A stretch of 64,000 nucleotides of DNA from Lindgomyces ingoldianus (taxonomy: Eukaryota > Ascomycota > Dothideomycetes > Pleosporales > Lindgomycetaceae), in contig NW_022985163.1 of the NCBI RefSeq assembly GCF_010093535.1, positions 2,060,872 to 2,124,871 on the forward strand, in the 5' to 3' direction. A program made the translations under genes and the position numbers. Positions 23,401-33,519 of this stretch are shown here, in pieces. The notes under the pieces were generated by a model. The model was not told the DNA's origin and did no database searches. It saw nothing but the letters and a program-made list of their open reading frames with translations. The number at the start of each line of letters is the position of its first letter. The first letter of the stretch is position 1.

Positions 23401-26400
23401 AATAACTCTTTAGAAAGTTACAGGTGCGTTAGTAAGCCTAAAAGGCATAATAAGCAGTTTATATAGTCCTTCTAGAGTTTTAAAGGCTGTTATTTATTTA
23501 TGTCCTTATTTAATTCTAATTTTATTAAATCTGTCTTAGACATTAAACTTAGTAAAGTGTTTAGTTCCTTTTAATTAGTTTATAATGTTCTAAATTATTA
23601 GAAGGGGGTACTAATTTTATATAGTGTTATTATTTAGGGTTTAGTAGTCCTAACATACCTTTACCTTACTGTTTTTCTTTTTAGCAAAGACTACTGCTAA
23701 TGCTACTAGGCTGTTGCTTTCTTAGATATGTCCTTATAATAGCATCCTGTCTACATATTTCTGTAGTGCATCTTTCTGTGCTTTAGTTAGTAGTTAGAGT
23801 TTATACACTTTTAGCTAAAGTTCTAGTTTAAGATTTATAGCGTAATCCTATAGTTAGTGCAGGGGTAGTTCTTCTAGGTCTTTTAGGGTTTTAAACATGT
23901 CTTTGTATTTCTTATATTCTTCTAGCAAGTTTCCTGTTTTGTGGGCAATTTTATAAATTCCTATCTAGTTAAGGTCTTATTCTTTTTAAAATTCTTTAAA
24001 GGACATTTCCTTTAGCTTTTTTTTTATTAAGTAGACTACCTAAGCTTCTAGTTCTTAACAAGGAAATTTCTTTAGTTTTCCTTTCTTAGAGAAATATCTG
24101 CTTTCTTCTTTTACTTGTTAGTAGATAGTGCATAAATTATTATAGCAGGCTAACTATGTTATCTAGGTGTAGTCTTATTTTATTACTAGGGTTATAGTTT
24201 ACTAGTTAATTATTAAGTTATGTTTATAAAGCTAATTATATTTAAGTATTACCTAGTATTTTTTTTCTAATAGCAAGATGTTAAAGAATATCTAGTTATT
24301 AGTTTCTTTAGTGTCTATAATAAGTTTATAGGTTTTAAGTTATATTTATCCTACTTTATATTTAATTAATAAGGCATCTGCTAGAGTTACCTTAAAAAGT
24401 CTTTTTTTACTTTTAAAAAGTATTTGTTTTTAATTAACCTATGTAGAGTTAATTACTGTAAAGGTGCAACTGCTGTCTATTAGCGCTAGGCCTATCTATT
24501 CTTGTTCTAAGCAGGAAAAAGTTATTTTTATAGTTAGGCTTCTGCCTAGTCCTTATCCTACAGCAACAAGGGTACAGAGTTTGTAAGAAACTTCTAGGTA
24601 ATCTATGCTATTATTTTCCTTTACCTTAAAGGCCTTTTTTTAGTAGCTTTTAATTTAGTTAGCTTGTATTTTATATTCTTAATAACCTTATATTATGTAT
24701 TCTGCTACAGTGCAGTGTTAGTCTTCTATTTTATAGTAGTACAGCATTTAGTTATTTTGCTAATAAGCTTTCTACTAAAAATAATAAAATGCATAGCTTG
24801 TTTAGTTTTTACATTCTGTCTAAGGTTTTTACTTATGCTTAGTTCTAGTATTGCAGTAGGCGCATTGCAGCATTTTATAAGTTAATGCTATTTTAAGGAG
24901 CGTGTTGTTTGCAAGTTTGCTTGCTTAAATTCTATATAGCTACTAGCTAGCTCTGTGTTTAGTTAGCTAGTGTTTTAGGCAATATTTATTAACACATAGA
25001 TACTAGTTGTACAGGCAATCCTTAAGGTTATTCTAGACTAGTATTAGTTAAACCTGTGTCTATCTTAGGTACTTCTTTATTTATACTATCTATAAGGGGT
25101 AGCTTTAATATGTGCATTAAAACTTGTTATGTCTTTAGCTTTTACATAGAATGTAATATCTGTTTTATTAGCAAATTTCTAGGTCTTTTTATGTAATTGC
25201 TAGTGCTAGGGGAGGTGTATTAGCTCTTTAATTATAGAGTTTTAGGGTTATTAGAGAGGTGCATTACTAATTAGGGCCTTCTTCTTTATTTAAGATTTTC
25301 TAGAATATTTTCTACTGTTCCTTATTATTTAGTACAGTGTAATAAGTTCTAGCAATTTCTTTAATTATGCTATAAGTGTCTGCGTTGTTGTTAATATGTA
25401 CCTTATACATTATTTTTCTACAGTCTTATAGGTTGTAGGTGTTGCCGCACTTCTAGCAGTTACTATAGTTAAATTAGTATTATAGTTCTTAGGCAGAGAT
25501 TCTAGTTATTAGTTATCTAAAAGGAAATAATTCTTTCCTTTCTCTTATGTTTACAACGTACATTATTGCTTATATGTAGCCTTACTATTCTTTGTAGACA
25601 GCTACTTATTCTAGTGCTTTAAATATGTTGTTGTTGTTTTAAACTTTAACCTTCTAGTATTCTATTAGGCATTTATTAGATTTGTAATTACCTCTATATT
25701 ACTAGCAGAGGTTTTTATTTAGTCTGTCTAAAATTTTAGGTTCTGTTAGACTCTACTCTATATGTATTGCTTTTATAGTTAGTCTTTTATCTTTATTTTC
25801 TTAGTTACTAAAGTCTAAGCATTCTTTTTTATAATGTCTTACTTTTTTATAGTTAAGGCACGCTCTTTCCTTAAGCTATTTCTATTATTTAGTACTTAGT
25901 AGTAGCTTTTTACTATTTTAGAACTTGCTCTTTTTCTTAGTTAAGCCCTATATATATTTAGCATAGCTAAGATCTATTAGTTTACTATTAGACTGTTAAG
26001 TCTTCTTCCTTCTCTAGAATACTTCTAGTTTCTAGGGTATTATGCTAGGGCGCTTCTTATAAAGACGTTCCTAATGCTAATTATTATACATAGTTACTCT
26101 TTTTATGTATTCTTTAAATTCCTTAGGTTTACTGTAATGCATAAATTTATCTTTAATTATGTTAGATAGTCTATTATAAAACATTCTTCTAACAGCTGCT
26201 TTATTAGTCTATCTACTAATAGCTAATTATTTGCAGAAGCGTGCTGTGTAAGATTAAACAGTGCTCTTTTTTTATTATAAGGTGTCTATTTAGTTAACTG
26301 CTTTTTCTTTTTAGTTAGCTTAGCTATAAATTGTTGTAAAGGCTTACTTAAAAGCTTTTATACTTTAAAAAATTTCTTAAGTGTAAATAAAAAAAATTTC

Positions 26401-26879
26401 TCTAGTTACTTTATATTTTATCTAGTTATCTGCGTGTAGTTAAAACTAGATAGCTAGAGGTCCTTTTAGGTAGAGTTCTATCTATAAGATTATTTCCTTA
26501 TCTGTTTAGAAGGCGCCCTTATTATACTGCATATATAAGTAGCATTAAGTAAAGAATAGCTTAAGGTCCTTAGCTATGCTATTAAACAATTTAAGTAGGG
26601 CTAAGCATAATAACCTTTTTAACTTTATGCTAGTCTTTTCTTTAGCAGCGTTGCAGAGCTTAGCAACTTTTAGATAAAGGGCGTGTAGTTATTAGACATG
26701 TAGTTGTTATTAAAGCTAGGCTCTAAGTGCTTCTATTTCTTAATAAAGATATTATATTTATTAACTATATTTCTTTTTATTTCTAGACAGGGTTTTACTA
26801 GTGCTAGCTACACTAGCTCCTGTTATGCTAATATTAAGGGAGGTGTAAGGTGCTATACTTTTAGAGAGGTAGTGATTAA

Positions 26880-27466
26880 TGTTATAATCTTTACTCTAAG
26901 GAAATAGTGTTTTCTAGAGTACAACAGCCTATATTAGTATTAGTAGAAAGAGGGTAAGAACTTAGCTAGATTAGGTGTATAGTCTGTTAAGCAGAGTAAG
27001 GGGTAGTTAGGGTTTAGAAGGCAGGCTGTAGTTTGTCCCTATAGCTGTATAAGTAGCTAGGTATTACTAGTTAGGTAGATAAAGGTTAGAGGTATATATG
27101 TTGCAAGATATACAAGGCAGCTAAATCCTCTTTAGAAAGGATTTAAGCTTCTTAGTCTATTATAAAAAATAAACTAAACATTAATTATAACTTTCTAACT
27201 ATAGTTAGGATTAAGACTATATACATAGTAGTTGCATGCTTGCATGCTTGCATGCTGTTTTCCTTTATAGCCTGCAAGCGCGCAAGCCTGCAATACCTTA
27301 TTAGATAGCGCATTCTGCTAAGCATTTATCTATAAGATAGCGCCATTCTTCTTCTGTTTAGTTGTAAGGTCCGCTGATTGCGGGGTTAACCGTCTTCTAT
27401 CTGCTGTGCTTAGGGCTGTGTGCAATAGCAAGCTGAGTTATTACAGTCTGTTTGTTAGCTGTAACA
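26880..27466 (-). repeat. Gypsy-2 right LTR (587 bp)
   Basis: On the minus strand this is the 5' LTR. The inner (left) end is mutated and the outer (right) end, with GTCCGCTGATTGCGGGG, is spared. Confidence 0.93.
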
Positions 27467-27471
27467 TATAG

Positions 27472-28307
27472 CTTCTAGGCTTAGGTACCTTTAGTGCCTA
27501 GCTATAGTGTAATTCTCTTGTTCTTTAGCACTTATATAAGCTTCCTTTTAAATGCGCAGCTAAGTGCTAAGAAGTCTTATAGTGTTTATTTTTTAAAATT
27601 TTTTATATACGCACTTAGAAGAGTAGCGCTTTTTTAAGTTATTATATGTAAATTAGTAATTACATAACTTATATATAATTAAGTTTATAAGCTTATTAAA
27701 GCTTTTAACATGTTAATCTTGTTATTCTAGTACTCTAGGCTAGTCTTATTTTATAGTGTTGCCTCTAATATCTCTATGTTCTTTATAAGTTATTTATATA
27801 ATAAAAATTATTCTTTATTCTTCTTATTATTACACAAAGTTATTAGTTGCTAGTAAAATTTTATTATAATAGTATAGTTAATTACTTTTCTAGTAGATTA
27901 CGCAGGTACTGCTGTTGTCTAGCTGCTAGGTTGTGCAGCTTTAATAGCTTTAGTGTGCGCCTTACACTATCTCCTTTTTACTTTGTATAGTAGCAGAGCT
28001 TGCTGTGTAATGTAAAGGATTAATGTGCTATTATCTAGCTACTAGGTTATACAGCTTTAGTAGCTTTAGTGTGTGTCTTACACTATTTCTTTCTTACTTT
28101 GTATAGTAGTAGAGCTTGCTGTATAATGTAAAGAATTAATCTACTATTTTAAAAGATAAGTAACTAAACAAAGTACTTTATAAAGTGTAAGTGCTCTATT
28201 ATTACTTTTTTTAAAGAATAAGTAATAAAATAAAGTACTTTATAAAGTGTAGGTACTTTATTATTACTCTTGCTAATTTACAGTTAATTAAATTAACTAC
28301 TAATTAG
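27472..28307 (-). repeat. Copia-2 leader with tandem repeats
   Basis: This is the leader between the 5' LTR and gag on the minus strand. It holds two copies of a 116-bp unit (starting 27911 and 28027) with mostly transition differences. A further pair of roughly 55-bp units with a period of about 65 bp, containing AAAGTACTTTATAAAGTGTA, lies near 28150 and 28214. No gene is seen. Confidence 0.6.
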
Positions 28308-28587
28308 TGTTAAATAGGCTCTAATAGCTAGCTGCTTATAGTATAAGCACTTAAGTAGTAAAAGTAAGAGTAGTGTACAGTATGCACAGTGTATAAGGTA
28401 GGTAAAGTAAGAGCAACATGTTTCTAGTTCTATTGCTCTTGTCTTTCCTCTGTATAGAGGAAAAGAGGGATATCTAGATGTTTGCGCACAGAGGTTCGCG
28501 CACAAGCATCATGTGACATAGATACGTGATCCTGCTCGTGCGCGATCGCTCGTATCTAGGACGCGACGCTGCTGCTGCGTACGGACA
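28308..28587 (-). repeat. Copia-2 right LTR (5' LTR on the minus strand, 280 bp)
   Basis: Its outer 90 bp are CpG-rich (GTGCGCGATCGCTCG) and intact, whereas the matching stretch of the left LTR reads ATGCGTAATTACTTA. Confidence 0.92.
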
Positions 28588-29124
28588 GTTATAATTAATG
28601 CTTATAAAGATAAAAATTTAAAAGCATATAAATAGTTTACTAACTTTTATAGTTAAAGTGTTTAAAAAGGTTTTAAAAGGGGCAGTAATAATTATGTATA
28701 AGCTAGTATTAGCGTAATAAGAAATTACTAAGCTTTAAGCAGCTAATAAGGCTGCCACATAATATAAATTGCATAAAAGAAAGTAGATTAAGGCAGAAAA
28801 AACCTTAATAATTTAGAAAAGCCTACACTTAATAGCTTTAAAGGAGTTTAGAGCGCGCAGTAACAGGAAGAAGGCAAAGAAGCAGGTGCAAGCTAAAGTA
28901 GGTAAGCTATCCTAAAGGCGCTGCAGATAGTGCAATTAGACTAGGCATAACGCGCAAATGTGTAAGCAAGAAGCAGAAGTAGTATCTAAATAATATTCTA
29001 GGCTGTACTGTACTATATAGTGCCAGAGCAGGTTGTTATAGGCCATAATAGAGTTTAGTAGGGTGGGGTCTTGGCAAAAGTAAGCGACTCGGGTGTGTGA
29101 GCAACTCGCCTATGAAGTACGTTA

Positions 29125-30819
29125 TTAAGAATAGGTTTAACTTTACATACCTTTACTATGCTTTTATAAGAATGTTTTAAATATAATCTTTTTTTTATCT
29201 ATGTTACAGAGTCTTTTAAACCCTATATTACATTTATAAGATTCTAGCTGTAATAATAGCTCTATCTGCTGTTTAAAGAAATAGAAAATAAGTATATTTA
29301 CACTATTATTATAAATTTGCTAAATATACTATAATAGATTATTAACAACTTATTAATATCTTAATAATGCTTTATACTTACAGCATTTATGTTTCTAAGA
29401 TGCTAAGTATAATACCTATGCTTAACACCTATAATATCCTGCCTCTTTAAGTAGAAAAGAAGTTGTTGTTTATAAATAAAAGCTAATATCTTATTTATAT
29501 TAGTAAAACTTTAGTAAACATTAATTAATAATTTACCTTAGTGTTGTAGATAAAACTTATAAAAAGTAGGGTTCTATAGAAGTCTGTCTAATATATTAGT
29601 AATGCATTAATAATCTTTTCTTATTACTTACTTATTATTAGTGTTAGATTATTAGTTAATCTGTTTAATTATAAAAATTAATTTATTAATTAGCTTTTAT
29701 AGTGTTTATTTTACTAGCAGTAGAAAGTGTGTATATGTTTTATAAAAGGTAAGAAAAATATACTTACACTATATATAATTTTTTAGAAGAAATATATTAT
29801 ACATAACTTTATAAGTAGTGTAAAGCATTTAGCTAGCTTCTTAATAGTAGTTAACTTTTAATAAATTAGCAATGTATTTAAAACTTATTAAAAATACATT
29901 ACTATAATATGTTTTTCTTACCTAATTTTGCTTTATAATAAAATACTAGTTGCTTGTACTAGATTTTTAGTCTTTATTACTAAACTGTCTTACTAAGAAT
30001 TTAAGCTCTAACTAAAAGTTTACTAGTATAGTCTTAAAGTAGTGTTTATTTTAGCGCTAGCTTATATAATTAACATAAGCAACATATTAAATTAGTATAT
30101 TAGTAATAGTCTAGTATAATGCATTAAAAATATGTTAATAATGTATTTTACTATATTTACCTAATTTAGCAACTCTTTAAATATAAGCTTATAAGTATTA
30201 TTTTTTACTTCTTATTTACATGCCTTTTTTTTCTAGAAATACTCTTTTAAGTAAAATACTAACTATAATAGTAAGTTTAATAAATTTTAAATATATTGTT
30301 AATGCATTATAAACTTATTTATCTACACTTAAATAGTAGATAAATTATAAGTTCTCTGTTACTTTTAAATTCTTTCTTAGTCTTTAGGCTATAGAAAGGT
30401 GTATGTTATGTTACATATAAATAAACTAAGATACTTGAAATATTTAATGCTAGTGTACTATTAATTATATCTTTAGCATTAGATGTTATTAAAGAGTTAG
30501 TTTTTTAAAGGGCCTTTCTAATTAAGTTTATCGCAAAATTAAATCTAATATGTTAGCAATGCATTATAAACTTATTAAGAATAGATTACTAACATTTTTC
30601 TAAACTAGTTTGTAATACTTTTTATTTAGGCTAGAGGTTTAGATAAGATAAGTAACACTATTTTTACTTAACTTTAGGTACTCTAGAAAATCTAGAGCAT
30701 AGTAAAGCTTCTTTACTATTAAAATATGCTTACTACTTAGAGTAGATATTAGAATAACGCTATTCTTTAGCTTATAAAGCATAGATTACTAGTAATCTAT
30801 TAGTAATATAGTTTAAGTG
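29125..30819. other. AT-rich non-coding host sequence (continuation)
   Basis: Same character as 10997-13272: no gene, stops in all frames. AT-palindrome blocks lie near 29335, 29590, 29867, 30103, 30288, 30548 and 30785. It joins 13272 once pogo D is removed. Confidence 0.6.
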
Positions 30820-30821
30820 TA

Positions 30822-32669
30822 ACGTACCTAACGGGTTGGCCGGCCACTTTTGCCAAGCCCCCACTAAAACTACCCTATTCTAGCGCAAAACTGCCTACTT
30901 TAGCCCTATATAAAATAATATAACACAAAATATTATTTAGAGTCTACTTTTACTACTTTCTTACATGTATGTAAGTTATGCCTAGTCTAATTGCACTGCC
31001 TACATTACCTTTAACTTAGCTTACCTCCTTTAGCGCGCACCTATGTTTTTAGCTCCTTCCTATTACTACGCGCTTTAAACTCCTTTAGAGTAGTTAGATA
31101 AGCTCTATCCTTAACTATTAAAGTCTTTTTTGCCTAAATTTACTTTTTTTTATATAATCTATGTTACATAGCAGCCTTATTTACTACTTAAAGCTTTATA
31201 ATCTCCTTTTACACTAACACTAGCTTATGTGTAATAATTAATGCCCTTTTTAAGACCTTCTTAAAGGCCTTTACTATAGACATTAGTAAGCTATCTATAT
31301 ACTTCTAAATTTTTACTTTTACAAGCATTAATTATAACCTAAATTTAAGAGTATTACTTAGGGTTTATAACTGCTAAGGCTTATTATTAATAGGCAGTAG
31401 TAGTAATAAAGTACATAACTAGATATTAAAGGCTATTTTAACCTATTCTAAGTTAAATAAGACTAAACTAGTGCCTTAAAACTCTTTTTAGATATTACTA
31501 AAAGTAATTACTGCATTATAGGCGTGTATAAAGCATAGTAAAAACTTAAGTTTTATAATATAAGTAATCTAGTTATATATAAGATCTTTAGCTTAGCGCT
31601 TATACACTTTTTTTAAAAAGGTAAAACAACCTACATTAAAAGGCTATAAAAGGTGTAATAAGTATAAAAGTATGTAAATAGTAATAATCTTATTTTTTTT
31701 ATAGTACTACTAAAAATTAAGTAAGTTATAGCTTTTATAGCTGTTAATAATAAAAAGCTAATAAGCACTTATAACTTTTCTTTTTATATACTTATTAAAG
31801 TGCTTTAGCTACTGCAGCTTAAGCTTATTTATTATCTAGCTGTTCTTAGAGACTGTAATAACCTAGTTTTAAAGCAGATTCTTTTTTTTATACTAGGCAA
31901 AAAAGTAATAGCAGCCTTTAAAAATAATAAAAGGTAGAATAGCCTACTCTATTATGTTAATGCCCTAGATAACTATTATTTACTTTTTATTACCTTACTA
32001 TATTACCTTTAGCTGTTCTTATTTTTTTAAAGCTATAATAACTGCTTTAGTTAATATCTATCCTATTATAAAGCCTAACTTATTAAAGTTATATGTGTCT
32101 TTATTCTAGATACTGTACTTAGCTTTTATATTAGCTACTAGGCAAAACTAGCCCTAAATAACCTCTAGATTCTTATAAAGCGCTCTTTTATAATTATACT
32201 TATAATTAAACTTTATTATAAACTTAAAGCAGTGCTTAACTTACATACTAGGCTAGTTTAAGCTAACCTAGCCTAGATTACGCTCTGCGCGCAAGGAATT
32301 AGCTATATTAGCTATAGCTACAAGCCTAGAGAGAAATCTATGTGTAATAAGCTTAAGTATGTACTTAACAACTACTTTTTTTTTAAGCTTAGTTAGATTT
32401 CTTAATTTAGGCTAGCATTCTGCTTCTAAAGGCTGTCTAGCGCGTTAATTGCTTAGTGTTATGTAAAAAACATTATAAATAGCTACAGCATGTTATAAGA
32501 AGAGTTTTAAGTTTTATTTAAAAGCTTAAAAAGTAAGCTGTATTTAATATTCTTTAGAAGATTTAATCTAGTGTTATTATTAAGGCATTATGTAGATAGG
32601 TAGAGTGTGGTGGGGGCTTGGCAAAAGTGGCCAGCCAACCTGTGTGGCCGGCCAACCTGTTAGGTACGT
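30822..32669 (-). mobile_element. Pogo-C: Fot1/pogo-like transposon (1848 bp)
   Basis: The inverted ends start ACGTACCTAACGGGTTGGCC (left) and ACGTACCTAACAGGTTGGCC (right, read inverted), flanked by TA (30820-30821 and 32670-32671). The interior is the reverse complement of pogo A with an inactive transposase on the minus strand. It is the most complete reference for reconstructing pogo B. A small open frame at 32605-32877 starts in the right terminus and runs into host DNA, and is probably accidental. Confidence 0.92.
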
Positions 32670-32671
32670 TA

Positions 32672-33058
32672 TTAAAAATATAATAGCTTATATAAAAGTC
32701 TCTTTATTTTCTTTTCAATTAGCAGAATTATTTATTACTATTAATGTTAATATGTTAGGTTTACTTGCAACAGGAATGCTATACAGGAAATTAAAGTTGT
32801 TCTTCTATGTTGTAATAGAATTAACCTATAGCTGCACAACAGTAGGTGCACTAAAAAGTGCAGCTGCTAGGTTGTAGTTAGTTTAAATATATTAAGAACG
32901 CATTAAGAATATATTATAGTCTATAATATTAAAACAACACTTCTAAAAAAAATTTTGTTGCGGCAAGGCAGCATTTTAACATTTAGCTAACCTGATGCGG
33001 TTTTCAGCTAACGTGGCAAAAAAATGTGGCTTGCTAAGTCACCTTAGCCGAGGTAAGT
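32672..33058. other. Boundary between AT-rich and normal host DNA
   Basis: One more AT palindrome block lies near 32887-32920. Base composition then returns towards normal from about 32960 onward. No gene is seen. Confidence 0.5.
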
Positions 33059-33063
33059 GGCCC

Positions 33064-33514
33064 TGTCAGATTGAAGCACTGTTTCTGGGCTTCCTGAGAT
33101 GAATGATGGGTTTGGATATGATGTATGGGATGATTAATTAATTGTATTAATTGTGTTAATTTATTAATCCTTTTTCTGCTCTACTTGTGTTGCTCGGCTT
33201 TTTGTTCTGCCGATCCGAGTCCCTCGCGCACTTGCCCTATGCGCGACCAGCTTGCAACATGCTGCAATTTGCTGCAATTTGCTGCAATTTGCTGCAAACT
33301 GCTGCAACATGCTGCAATTTGCTGCAATTTGCTGCAAACTGCTGCAACATGCTGCAAAATGCTGCAATTTGCTGCAATTTGCTGCAAACTGCTGCAACAT
33401 GCTGCAAAATGCTGCAATTTGCAGCAACATACTGTTCAAGCTTATTGCTCGTACTATGTAGCAGCTTTTGTCAAGCGTTCCTCCTGTCTTGACAGTAGGT
33501 GCGCAAATCTGACA
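33064..33514 (-). repeat. Copia-1 left LTR (3' LTR, 451 bp) with 10-bp minisatellite
   Basis: It is homologous to the solo LTR at 10475-10915 but in the opposite orientation, and exactly 10 bp longer. About 33256-33426 is a tandem array of a 10-bp unit (TGCTGCAAnn on this strand), which explains the length difference as one repeat unit. The open frames inside it are repeat artefacts. Confidence 0.92.
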
Positions 33515-33519
33515 CACCC

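Larger units (their letters stand above)
19883..27466 (-). mobile_element. Gypsy-2: Ty3/gypsy chromovirus, RIP-degraded
   Basis: The 587-bp LTRs (19883-20469 and 26880-27466) start TGTTA and end GCTGTAACA on the plus strand. A perfect TATAG TSD (19878-19882 and 27467-27471) flanks the element. The interior is the reverse complement of the Gypsy-1 interior along most of its length. The RT box lies near 23336-23372, RNase H near 22600-22950, integrase near 21700-22350, the chromodomain near 21240-21320 and gag near 26000-26700. The LTR is 29 bp shorter than in Gypsy-1 and differs mainly in the repeat-rich part. It is not functional. Confidence 0.95.
14611..28587 (-). mobile_element. Copia-2: Ty1/copia-type LTR retrotransposon, split by Gypsy-2
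   Basis: The LTRs are both 280 bp (14611-14890 and 28308-28587). They start TGTTAAATAGGC and end with GGACA or AGACA on the plus strand. The TSD GTTAT is at 14606-14610 and 28588-28592. Without Gypsy-2 the element is about 6.4 kb. On the minus strand an integrase-like block (ALNNTA...LVPTLLVF) lies near 17.4 kb. A terminal RNase H block (KDNLVDV) lies near 15.3-15.4 kb, close to the 3' LTR. The order integrase before RNase H supports copia rather than gypsy. I could not place the RT active site with certainty. All frames are broken. Confidence 0.8.
13275..29122 (+). mobile_element. Pogo-D: Fot1/pogo-like element split by Copia-2
   Basis: Its inverted ends start ACGTACTTCATGGGCGAGTT (left) and ACGTACTTCATAGGCGAGTT (right, read inverted). 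TA flanks both ends (13273-13274 and 29123-29124). Removing 14611-28592 leaves 1866 bp that align throughout with pogo A, including transposase relics at about 13420-14600 and 28593-29010. The terminal sequence differs from A/B/C, so this is a separate subfamily. The transposase is full of stops. Confidence 0.9.
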
